Assembly (NCBI GenBank): GCA_045652785.1
Contig: JAZOLF010000145.1
Coordinates: 1-6,994, forward strand
Direction of reading: 5' to 3'
Length of the DNA: 6,994 nt
DNA from: Scatosoma sp045652785
Lineage (GTDB): Bacteria > Bacillota > Clostridia > Christensenellales > Borkfalkiaceae
Shown here: positions 1-5,859 of the stretch, piece after piece
How positions within the stretch are numbered: position 1 is the stretch's first letter
Layout of the letters: each line of letters begins with the position of its first letter
The notes under the pieces: model-generated
What the model saw: only the letters and a program-made list of their open reading frames with translations
What the model was told of the DNA's origin: nothing
Databases searched by the model: none
Made by a program: the position numbers and the translations under genes

Positions 1-163
1 CGCCTTCGCAGGGTTGGCGCAAACGCTTTCGATTACGGTGGAACAACTCGGGTTAAAAATCGGGATGCTGTGCGGTGTAATCTTCCCTGCGCTTGCCGTT
101 TTAGTGTTCGCGCTGCATATCCGCGCACATAAAAAAGAGAGCCGTTTGCTCTCTCAAAGTTAA
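1..163 (+). CDS. C-terminal end of a probable membrane transporter (partial)
   Basis: The reading frame is open from base 2 to the TAA at 161-163 and gives the last 53 residues of a protein whose start lies outside the window. It has one clear hydrophobic stretch (about residues 19-40 of the fragment, from LKIGMLCG to FALHI), followed by a short basic and polar tail (RAHKKESRLLSQS). A final membrane helix with a positively charged cytoplasmic tail is typical of secondary transporters. The pattern resembles the last helix of the glycoside-pentoside-hexuronide symporter group of the major facilitator superfamily, but the fragment is too short to assign a family. A strong terminator 10 nt after the stop shows that this gene ends its own transcription unit and is not part of the branched-chain amino acid operon. 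Confidence 0.6.
   Translation, partial: AFAGLAQTLSITVEQLGLKIGMLCGVIFPALAVLVFALHIRAHKKESRLLSQS
136..154 (-). other. Hairpin in the 3' end of the partial gene, terminator-like on the minus strand
   Basis: AGAGAGC (136-142) and GCTCTCT (148-154) form a 7-bp stem around the loop CGTTT. On the + strand it lies within the last codons and has no T-run after it. Read on the minus strand it is followed by six Ts (complement of 131-136), the form of an intrinsic terminator. No minus-strand gene is visible to the right that would need it, so it may be incidental or may stop antisense transcription. Confidence 0.35.
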
Positions 164-173
164 GAAAAGTTGG

Positions 174-201
174 TCCTTCCCATAAGGGAAGGATTTTTTT
201 T
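174..201 (+). terminator. Rho-independent terminator of the upstream gene
   Basis: TCCTTCCC (174-181) pairs perfectly with GGGAAGGA (186-193) across the loop ATAA, and eight Ts follow directly (194-201). It lies 10 nt after the stop codon of the partial gene and 20 nt before the -35 box of the ilvE promoter, so it insulates the biosynthetic locus from upstream transcription. Confidence 0.93.
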
Positions 202-220
202 ACAAAGTTGTTTAAAATGT

Positions 221-249
221 TTGACTTATTCGTTTTCGTGTGCTATGAT
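221..249 (+). promoter_or_regulatory. Sigma-A-type promoter of ilvE
   Basis: A -35 box TTGACT (221-226) and a -10 box TATGAT (244-249) are separated by exactly 17 nt. TGC just before the -10 box makes an extended -10 element. The expected transcription start is near 256, giving an untranslated leader of roughly 128 nt before the ilvE ATG. That leader is A-rich with only short, unconvincing stems (288-303; 314-341). It has no T-box motif and no evident leader peptide. Confidence 0.85.
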
Positions 250-366
250 TGTAATAATTATTTTAAAAATAAATTGACGCATACACGCGCTATCGAAAAA
301 GCGAATTAATAAAACCGCAAAAAAATCACCCGTTGAGCGGTACAAAAGAGAAAAATTCGACGGCGC

Positions 367-373
367 AAAGGAG
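367..373 (+). promoter_or_regulatory. Ribosome binding site that fixes the ilvE start
   Basis: AAAGGAG lies 10 nt before the ATG at 384. The same frame stays open back to a TTG at 333, but that codon has no comparable Shine-Dalgarno sequence, and the 17 extra residues (rich in Lys, Ser and Thr) do not look like part of an aminotransferase. The ATG at 384 is therefore the better start. Confidence 0.8.
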
Positions 374-383
374 CGAAAAAATT

Positions 384-1445
384 ATGGAACTGACGATCAC
401 GAAAACGCAAAATCCGAAGACGATGCCACCTGAAAGCGAGTTGGGCTTTGGCAAGCATTTCACCGACCATATGTTGGTTGTGGAGTGGGAAAGCGAAAAG
501 GGTTGGTACGACGCAAAAATCGTCCCCTTTGGCAGAATTGACCTGCATCCTGCATCCACCGTTTTGCACTACGGTGCGGAGATTTTTGAAGGGTTGAAAG
601 CGTATCGCAGAGAAGACGGCGGCGTGCAGTTGTTCCGTCCGATGGAAAATGTGAAGAGAATGAACTGCTCGGCGGAGCGTATGAGTTTGCCAACGATGGA
701 CGAAGAAACGATGCTCGGGCTCATTGAAACGTTTGTAAAACTCGAAGAACGTTTCGTTCCGAAGTCCTTTGGTACTTCATTGTATCTCCGTCCGTTCCTG
801 TTTGGCAACGATGAATGTTTGGGTGTTCATGCTGTACACCGCGCAACCTTTATGTTGATTGCATCTCCAAGCGGCAGTTATTACAAAGAAGGGATTAATC
901 CCGTAGGGATTATGATTGAAAGCGAAGACGTGCGTACCGTCCGTGGCGGCACGGGATACGCAAAGTGCGGCGGCAACTATGCGGCGAGTACCCGCGCTGG
1001 CGAAAGAGCGGCAAAGAAAGGCTATTCGCAAGTGCTTTGGCTGGACGGCGTAGAACGCAAATACATCGAAGAAGTAGGCGCGATGAACGTTATGTTCAAG
1101 ATCGGGGGCAAGGTAATCACCCCGAAGTTGACAGGCTCGATTTTGCCTGGCATCACACGTAAAAGTTGTATCGAAGTTTTGCAAAACGCGGGCTACGAAG
1201 TAGAAGAGCGCCTGTTCTCGCTGGACGAACTGGTGGCGGCGCTGGAAAGCGGCGCGCTGGAAGAAGCGTGGGGTACGGGTACTGCGGCGGTAGTTTCCCC
1301 CATCGGAAAACTGGCGATCGGCGACAAGGAATACGTTGTCGGCGGCGGAGAAATCGGGGCGACGACCAAGTATTTGTACGACACGCTGACGGGTATTCAA
1401 TGGGGTAAAATTCCCGATACGTTTGGCTGGGTATGCAAATTATAA
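384..1445 (+). CDS. ilvE: Branched-chain amino acid aminotransferase
   Basis: A 353-residue fold-type IV, PLP-dependent aminotransferase that transfers the amino group between glutamate and the keto acids of leucine, isoleucine and valine, in the cytoplasm. The catalytic lysine that binds PLP is Lys194 in GTGYAKCGGNYAAS. The family signature follows at about residues 216-234 (QVLWLDGVERKYIEEVGAMN, with Glu230), and the phosphate-binding GTGTA turn is at 298-301. The early HYGAEIFEGLKAYR segment (62-75) is also typical. Length and motifs match the longer BCAT subgroup, related to eukaryotic BCAT, rather than the roughly 300-residue E. coli type. The gene has its own promoter and sits upstream of the T-box, so it should not respond to tRNA-Leu charging. 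No truncation or frameshift is seen. An aromatic or D-amino acid aminotransferase is unlikely given the specific BCAT motifs and the context. Confidence 0.95.
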   Translation: MELTITKTQNPKTMPPESELGFGKHFTDHMLVVEWESEKGWYDAKIVPFGRIDLHPASTVLHYGAEIFEGLKAYRREDGGVQLFRPMENVKRMNCSAERMSLPTMDEETMLGLIETFVKLEERFVPKSFGTSLYLRPFLFGNDECLGVHAVHRATFMLIASPSGSYYKEGINPVGIMIESEDVRTVRGGTGYAKCGGNYAASTRAGERAAKKGYSQVLWLDGVERKYIEEVGAMNVMFKIGGKVITPKLTGSILPGITRKSCIEVLQNAGYEVEERLFSLDELVAALESGALEEAWGTGTAAVVSPIGKLAIGDKEYVVGGGEIGATTKYLYDTLTGIQWGKIPDTFGWVCKL

Positions 1446-1459
1446 GATTTTTGCAAAGA

Positions 1460-1486
1460 AAGTTATAAAAGGCACTTTTATAATTT
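1460..1486 (+). other. AT-rich hairpin after ilvE, possible weak terminator
   Basis: TTATAAAAG (1463-1471) pairs with CTTTTATAA (1475-1483) around a 3-nt loop. Three further weaker pairs extend the stem to 1460-1486. Only three Ts follow, so it is a poor intrinsic terminator and some read-through from ilvE into the leader is possible. Its 3' arm runs into the -35 box of the next promoter. Confidence 0.5.
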
Positions 1487-1513
1487 GACAAACGGATAAA
1501 AAGTTGATAGAAT
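1485..1513 (+). promoter_or_regulatory. Sigma-A-type promoter of the T-box leader and leuA-ilvBNC
   Basis: A perfect -35 box TTGACA (1485-1490), a 17-nt spacer and a -10 box TAGAAT (1508-1513) preceded by TGA (extended -10). Transcription should start near 1520, just before the first leader hairpin. This is a strong promoter, as expected when control is exerted later, by premature termination. Confidence 0.87.
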
Positions 1514-1527
1514 AAATACAATCTTAC

Positions 1528-1564
1528 TTTTGGCGCTTGGAAATTACGTTCCGACAAGCCAAAA
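1528..1564 (+). other. Extra hairpin upstream of T-box Stem I
   Basis: TTTTGG (1528-1533) pairs with CCAAAA (1559-1564). After a 2-nt bulge CTTG (1536-1539) pairs with CAAG (1555-1558), and GAA (1540-1542) can pair with TTC (1549-1551). It occupies the very 5' end of the predicted transcript, before the base of Stem I, and is not one of the standard T-box elements. Confidence 0.5.
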
Positions 1565-1658
1565 AACATAAAGGCGTTGATGGGAAATAGAAAATCGCAA
1601 AGTTGCGCTTTCAGAGAGTCGGCGGTTGGTGTAAGCCGATACCACTTGCGAAGAATAG

Positions 1659-1661
1659 CTC
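1659..1661 (+). promoter_or_regulatory. Specifier codon CUC (leucine) of the T-box
   Basis: In the 3' strand of the Stem I internal loop the sequence reads GAATAG-CTC-A. A CUC triplet followed by A, just before the lower helix strand TCCC, fits the usual specifier position, and GAA at 1653-1655 matches the conserved loop motif. CUC would be read by tRNA-Leu with anticodon GAG, which agrees with leuA as the first gene. A shift by one or two bases (AGC or GCT) is possible on geometry but lacks the following purine or fits the operon poorly. Confidence 0.75.
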
Positions 1662-1777
1662 ATCCCGTAGCCGCCAAGAGAACGGCGCTTGCCGCAGGCA
1701 AGGCTTAGTAGATTTGGTCGGGTTTCTCCCGTAATAGAGAAAAAGGAGTGGGCGTTCGGTAGGAAAGCCGACGTCAA

Positions 1778-1812
1778 AAAGAGTGGTACCGCGGAGTGAA
1801 CTTCGTCTCTTT
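1778..1812 (+). promoter_or_regulatory. T-box sequence and antiterminator
   Basis: The T-box element AGTGGTACCGCGG lies at 1782-1794. AAAGAG (1778-1783) pairs with CTCTTT (1807-1812), and GCGGA (1791-1795) pairs with TTCGT (1802-1806), leaving the 7-nt bulge TGGTACC (1784-1790). TGGT in the bulge is complementary to a tRNA 3' end ending ACCA, meaning discriminator base A, which suits tRNA-Leu. Confidence 0.93.
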
Positions 1813-1855
1813 GGATAAGCGCAATTTGTTGCGCCTATTTGAAGAGACGTTTTTT
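1804..1855 (+). terminator. Regulated intrinsic terminator of the T-box leader
   Basis: CGTCTCTT (1804-1811) pairs with AAGAGACG (1842-1849). The stem continues through weaker pairs to an inner helix GCGCAA (1819-1824) with TTGCGC (1829-1834) and the loop TTTG, with a single A-C mismatch, and is followed by six Ts (1850-1855). Its 5' arm shares bases 1804-1812 with the antiterminator, so the two structures are mutually exclusive. The leuA ribosome site lies about 22 nt after the T-run. Confidence 0.94.
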
Positions 1856-1885
1856 GTTTACAAAGGGATATTGTAGAAAGGATTT

Positions 1886-3595
1886 ATGATGAAAAACAGC
1901 AAAAAATACCAAAAACAATACTTTTTGCCTAAGGGTGTGACGATGGACTGGATGCAAAAAACCGCCATCGAAAAGCCGCCCGTCTGGTGCAGCGTGGATT
2001 TGCGCGACGGGAACCAAGCATTGATTGTGCCGATGAGTTTGGAAGAAAAATTGCGGTTCTTTGAATTGCTTTGCAAGGTCGGTTTTAAGGAAATCGAAGT
2101 CGGTTTCCCCGCCGCAAGTGAAACGGAATACGCATTTTGCCGTGCGCTCATTGAGCGCAACTTGATCCCTGATGACGTGACGATCCAGGTGCTTACGCAG
2201 GCGCGCGAACACATTATCGCCAAGACCTTTGATGCCATTCAGGGCGCAAAGAAAGCCATCGTGCACGTGTACAACTCCACGTCGAAGGCGCAGCGCGAAC
2301 AGGTGTTCAAAAAGGAAAAGGATGCGATCAAAGATATTGCCGTTTTTGGCGCAACGCTTTGCAAAAAGTACTGCGACCAAGCGGCAGGGGACATTACGCT
2401 CGAATACTCCCCTGAAAGTTTTACGGGTACGGAGCCCGAATTCGCGTTGGAAGTATGCAACGCCGTGCTTGATATTTGGCAGCCTACCCCTGAGAAGAAA
2501 GCGATTATCAACTTGCCTGTGACGGTGGCGCATTCGATGCCCCACGTCTATGCGGCGCAGGTCGAATATATGGACAAGAACTTGCATTACCGCGACGGCG
2601 TCGTCATCTCACTCCACCCGCACAACGACCGCGGAACGGGGATTGCCGATACCGAAATGGGCTTGCTCGCTGGCGGCGACCGCGTGGAAGGTACCCTGTT
2701 TGGCAACGGCGAACGGACGGGCAACGTCGATATCATCACGCTGGCGCTGAATATGTATTCGCAAGGGGTAGATCCGTTGCTGGATTTTTCCGACCTTCCT
2801 GCGATTACGAAAGTCTATGAAGAAGTGACCAGAATGCGTGTTCCTGCCCGTCAACCGTATAGCGGCTCGTTGGTGTTTGCGGCATTCTCGGGTTCTCACC
2901 AGGACGCGATTGCAAAAGGAATGAAATACCGCGAAGAAACGGAAACGGACGTATGGAACGTTCCCTACCTGCCCATCGACCCTGCCGACGTCGGCAGAGT
3001 GTATGAAGCGGACGTAATCCGTATCAACTCGCAATCGGGCAAAGGCGGGATCGGTTACGTGCTGGAAACCCAGTTCAACCTGTCCTTGCCTGCGAAGTTC
3101 CGCGAAGTATTTGGCTACCACGTCAAGAGCATCTCCGACCACGCGCACCGCGAATTGTTGCCGCAGGAAATACGGGATATTTTTATGCAGGATTTTGTCA
3201 ACGTGCAATCCCCGCTCTGTTTGGTACGTGCGGCGTTCGAAGCGGAACACGAGTTTGACGGCGTAGAGTACGGAGAAGACGTATGGGCGAAGTTGACGGT
3301 GTCCTACGGTGGAAAGGAAAAGACGGTGTCCGAAGAAGGGAACGGGCGTTTGGACGCGGCGTGCAACGCTTTGCGAAGAGTGCTCGACGAAACCTTTGCG
3401 GTGGAAAGTTATACCCAGCACGCGTTGGAAGAAAAGTCCACGGCAAAAGCGGCAGCGTACGTCAGCATCGTCAAAGACGGCGTGACCTACTGGGGCGCAG
3501 GGGTACACAGCGACATTATGACTTCGTCCTTGAATGCGTTGGTGTCCGCTGTCAACAAAATGCTTGCAAGCAAACAAAACGGCAAAAAGGAGTGA
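1886..3595 (+). CDS. leuA: 2-isopropylmalate synthase, long (LeuA type 2) form
   Basis: Condenses acetyl-CoA with 2-ketoisovalerate to 2-isopropylmalate, the committed step of leucine synthesis, in the cytoplasm. Numbering from the first Met, the DRE-TIM barrel shows DLRDGNQAL (38-46; Asp41 a metal ligand, Arg40 catalytic), HPHNDRGT (244-251; His244 and His246 metal ligands) and GNGERTGN (273-280). A linker with SGKGGIGYVLE (384-394) leads to the C-terminal leucine-binding regulatory domain (about 437-558), which has the GNGRLDAACNAL variant of the usual GxGPxDA motif. At 569 residues it fits the long form known from actinobacteria and yeast and seen in some Clostridia, not the roughly 515-residue E. 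coli form. Homocitrate or citramalate synthase is less likely given the context and the long regulatory domain. Two ATGs are adjacent: AAAGGA (1877-1882) is 3 nt from the first and 6 nt from the second (1889), so the second may be preferred. Expression should follow tRNA-Leu charging, with feedback inhibition by leucine expected. Confidence 0.95.
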   Translation: MMKNSKKYQKQYFLPKGVTMDWMQKTAIEKPPVWCSVDLRDGNQALIVPMSLEEKLRFFELLCKVGFKEIEVGFPAASETEYAFCRALIERNLIPDDVTIQVLTQAREHIIAKTFDAIQGAKKAIVHVYNSTSKAQREQVFKKEKDAIKDIAVFGATLCKKYCDQAAGDITLEYSPESFTGTEPEFALEVCNAVLDIWQPTPEKKAIINLPVTVAHSMPHVYAAQVEYMDKNLHYRDGVVISLHPHNDRGTGIADTEMGLLAGGDRVEGTLFGNGERTGNVDIITLALNMYSQGVDPLLDFSDLPAITKVYEEVTRMRVPARQPYSGSLVFAAFSGSHQDAIAKGMKYREETETDVWNVPYLPIDPADVGRVYEADVIRINSQSGKGGIGYVLETQFNLSLPAKFREVFGYHVKSISDHAHRELLPQEIRDIFMQDFVNVQSPLCLVRAAFEAEHEFDGVEYGEDVWAKLTVSYGGKEKTVSEEGNGRLDAACNALRRVLDETFAVESYTQHALEEKSTAKAAAYVSIVKDGVTYWGAGVHSDIMTSSLNALVSAVNKMLASKQNGKKE

Positions 3596-3604
3596 TACAA
3601 CACG

Positions 3605-5290
3605 ATGAAATTAAAAGGTGCTGAAATTTTAGTAAAAACCTTGATTGAGCAAGGGGTAACCGACGTATTCGGGTATCCTGGCGGTCAAGTAATCAATATT
3701 TACGACGCGCTGTATAAGTATCAAGATGAAATCAACCACATTTTGACGGCGCACGAACAGGGCGCATCCCACGCGGCGGACGGGTATTCCCGTGCGACGG
3801 GGAAGGTCGGTGTTTGCTTGGCAACGTCCGGTCCCGGTGCAACCAACTTGGTGACGGGGATCGCAACGGCGATGCTCGACTCTATCCCTATGGTTGCTAT
3901 TACGGGGAACGTACCTTGCTCGCTCATCGGTAAGGACAGTTTCCAAGAAATCGACATTACGGGTGTGACCATTCCCATCACGAAACATAACTTCTTCGTA
4001 AAGCGCGTGGAAGACTTGGCGGACACCATCCGCGAAGCGTTCGCGATCGCAAAATCGGGCAGACCTGGCCCCGTCTTGGTGGATATTCCCAAAGACGTGC
4101 AGTTGGCGTCCTATGATTATGAGCCCCAACCGATCGTGGAAAAAATCCCCCTTCCCAAAGTTTCCGAAGAAGAAATCGACAAAGCGGTGGCGTTGATTAT
4201 GCAGGCGAAAAAGCCGTACATTTACGTAGGCGGCGGCGTTGCAGGGCTTGGTCTTGGCGATGAAGTGCTTGCGCTTGCCAACAAAATCGACGCGGTAATC
4301 GGCTGTTCGTTTATGGGGCTTTCGTCGGTGTCCGACGCCGACCCCCGTTTCTTAGGGATGCAAGGGATGCACGGACATTACGCGTCCAGCATGGCGCAAA
4401 ATGAAAGCGATTTGATTTTGGGCGTAGGCGTTCGTTTCTCGGACAGAGCGACAGGCAACGTTTCCAAGTTCGCAAGAAATTGCAAGATTGTGCAACTTGA
4501 TCCTGACTCGGCAGAAGTCAACAAAAACGTGCGCGTAGAACTTGGCTTAATCGGGGACGTGGAAGATGCGTTCAAGCGTATCGCCGCAAAGTGCGAACAG
4601 GCGGCGCATCCAAAATGGATGGCAAGGGTACAAGCCTTGAAAGCGGAAGAACTTGCAACGGAAAAAGAACTTGCGGAAAAGAACACGCAAAGCATCACGC
4701 CGAAACAAGTTTTCGACGTCATCAACCGCAACAAGACGGACGATACCGTGATCGCAACCGACGTTGGTCAGCATCAAATGTGGGCGGCGCAATATACTCA
4801 GCTCCGTCAGCCCCGCCGTTTCGTTTCCAGCGGCGGCTTGGGTACGATGGGCTTTGGTATGGGCGCGGCGATGGGCGCTTACGTGGCGACGGGCAACCCC
4901 ACGATCTTGATTACAGGCGACGGCAGTTTCGGTATGAACTTGAACGAACTCGCAACGGCGGTTTCCTATAACATTCCCATCGTAATCGTGCTTTTAAACA
5001 ACGGCGTTTTGGGGATGGTAAGACAATGGCAAACGTTGTTCTTCGGTAAGCGCTATTCGCAAACGGTTCTTTCCCGTCAAACGGACTTTGTGAAACTTGC
5101 AGAATCTTTCGGCGCGATCGGCGTGAAAGCGGAAACGCCCGAAGAGTTTGAACAGGCGTTCACGGCAGCGCAAAAAGCAGGCAGGCCGACCGTGATTGAC
5201 GTGACCATCGGCAAGGACGAACTCGTATTGCCCATGTTGCCGCCGGGCGGCGCGATTGACGATATTATCGTCAAAATTGAAGAAAAATAA
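3605..5290 (+). CDS. ilvB: Acetohydroxyacid (acetolactate) synthase, large catalytic subunit
   Basis: The ThDP-dependent enzyme that joins pyruvate to a second pyruvate (valine and leucine branch) or to 2-ketobutyrate (isoleucine branch), working with the IlvN subunit. At 561 residues it has the standard three domains. Glu51 in AHEQGASHAADGY is the cofactor-activating glutamate. GVRFSDRATG (274-283) lies in the FAD-binding middle domain. The ThDP/Mg motif runs from GDGSFGMN (438-445) to NN (465-466). Trp475 in MVRQWQ is the conserved residue that favours 2-ketobutyrate, and its presence, with a partner ilvN, argues against the catabolic acetolactate synthase AlsS. The sequence AAGGAGTGAT (3588-3597) is an extended ribosome site that overlaps the leuA stop, so translation is probably coupled. 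Residues at several positions known from inhibitor-resistance work differ from plant enzymes (Gln28, Cys105, Ser112, Pro547). Confidence 0.96.
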   Translation: MKLKGAEILVKTLIEQGVTDVFGYPGGQVINIYDALYKYQDEINHILTAHEQGASHAADGYSRATGKVGVCLATSGPGATNLVTGIATAMLDSIPMVAITGNVPCSLIGKDSFQEIDITGVTIPITKHNFFVKRVEDLADTIREAFAIAKSGRPGPVLVDIPKDVQLASYDYEPQPIVEKIPLPKVSEEEIDKAVALIMQAKKPYIYVGGGVAGLGLGDEVLALANKIDAVIGCSFMGLSSVSDADPRFLGMQGMHGHYASSMAQNESDLILGVGVRFSDRATGNVSKFARNCKIVQLDPDSAEVNKNVRVELGLIGDVEDAFKRIAAKCEQAAHPKWMARVQALKAEELATEKELAEKNTQSITPKQVFDVINRNKTDDTVIATDVGQHQMWAAQYTQLRQPRRFVSSGGLGTMGFGMGAAMGAYVATGNPTILITGDGSFGMNLNELATAVSYNIPIVIVLLNNGVLGMVRQWQTLFFGKRYSQTVLSRQTDFVKLAESFGAIGVKAETPEEFEQAFTAAQKAGRPTVIDVTIGKDELVLPMLPPGGAIDDIIVKIEEK

Positions 5291-5302
5291 GGGGGAACGA
5301 CA

Positions 5303-5800
5303 ATGGAAAACAAATTCATTATTGCTGTGTACGTAGATAACCAGTTCGGTGTCCTGACCCGCGTCACGGGCTTGTTTACTCGTCGTGGTTTCAACATCGA
5401 CTCCTTAACCGTAGGCGTGACCGAATGCCCTGAATATTCCCGTATCACGATCACGATGCACGGGGATGAATACGCGAAAGCGCAGGTAATCAACCAACTG
5501 AAAAAGTTGGTGAACGTCAAGAAAGTGGAAGTGCTTGAAAACGAAAGCACGAAACGGGAATTGATGCTCATTAAAGTACAGCACACGTCGGGTACGCGTA
5601 CCGAAATTATGACGGCGGTGGACGTCTTCCGCGCGAAAGTTATTGACTATTCGCCGTCCGAAATGTGTATCGAAGTGACGGGTGATCCTCAAAAGATGGA
5701 TGCGTTCGTAGCGTTGATGCAGCCGTTTGGTATTTTAGAAATGTGCCGCACGGGGATTGTAGCACTGGATCGGGGCGGCGTGACCCTTTTGAATAAATAA
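5303..5800 (+). CDS. ilvN: Acetohydroxyacid synthase, small regulatory subunit
   Basis: A 165-residue partner of IlvB that raises its activity and gives feedback inhibition by branched-chain amino acids, usually valine. An N-terminal ACT domain covers about residues 4-78, with the ligand-site motif VDNQFGVLTRV (11-21) and RRGFNIDSLTVG (27-38). A C-terminal domain follows from about 84 (KRELMLIKV) to about 158 (GIVALDRGG). Asn13, Gly16 and Asn31 match Asn11, Gly14 and Asn29 of E. coli IlvH, so a valine-sensitive enzyme is expected. The length is that of the IlvH-type subunit, roughly twice the short E. coli IlvN/IlvM type. A GGGGG ribosome site (5291-5295) lies 7 nt before the ATG, and only 12 nt separate the gene from ilvB. 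Confidence 0.95.
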   Translation: MENKFIIAVYVDNQFGVLTRVTGLFTRRGFNIDSLTVGVTECPEYSRITITMHGDEYAKAQVINQLKKLVNVKKVEVLENESTKRELMLIKVQHTSGTRTEIMTAVDVFRAKVIDYSPSEMCIEVTGDPQKMDAFVALMQPFGILEMCRTGIVALDRGGVTLLNK

Positions 5801-5859
5801 CGCAAACCAAATCAAAACGAAAAATAAAAAAATTGTCTATAAAAAAGGAGAAAACTATT

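Larger units (their letters stand above)
1520..1855 (+). promoter_or_regulatory. T-box leader (tRNA-Leu-responsive riboswitch)
   Basis: An untranslated RNA of about 336 nt that senses tRNA charging. Stem I spans 1573-1675. Its base pairs GGCGTTGATGGGA (1573-1585) with TCCCGTAGCCGCC (1663-1675), with two mismatches. The middle helix pairs 1595-1602 with 1645-1651. The apex has the conserved AGAGAG bulge (1613-1618), a TCGGC/GCCGA stem (1619-1623 with 1635-1639) and a GGTTGGTGTAA loop. Next come a CTTGCC/GGCAAG hairpin (1688-1702), a CGGG/CCCG hairpin (1719-1731) whose TTTCTC loop can pair with GAGAAA at 1737-1742 as a Stem IIA/B-type pseudoknot, and Stem III (1751-1775). The T-box element, antiterminator and terminator complete it. 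In this family uncharged tRNA stabilises the antiterminator and transcription continues, while charged tRNA allows termination. Pairings were found by eye; the class assignment is secure. Confidence 0.96.

Noticed and set aside
274..311. Second promoter with TTGACG at 274-279 before ilvE
   Set aside because: No acceptable -10 box occurs 16-18 nt downstream; the nearest TTAATA is about 26 nt away.
333..383. N-terminal extension of ilvE from an in-frame TTG
   Set aside because: No ribosome site precedes the TTG, whereas AAAGGAG sits 10 nt before the ATG at 384, and the added residues do not resemble aminotransferase sequence.
1580..1708. Small open frame of 42 codons inside the leader, possible leader peptide
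   Set aside because: It has no good ribosome site, overlaps Stem I and Stem II structure, and is not rich in leucine codons. The T-box explains the region fully.
2609..3577. Long open frame on the minus strand opposite leuA
   Set aside because: It is an antisense shadow of a well-supported gene, with an Arg-, Phe- and Val-rich composition and no family motifs.
5833..5859. N-terminal extension of ilvC from an in-frame TTG
   Set aside because: The AAAAGGAG at 5843-5850 lies inside the extension and is correctly spaced for the ATG at 5860.
5801..5859. Separate promoter for ilvC in the A-rich gap after ilvN
   Set aside because: The region is AT-rich but offers no paired -35 and -10 boxes at normal spacing. 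TTGTCT (5833-5838) is too close to the ribosome site to serve.
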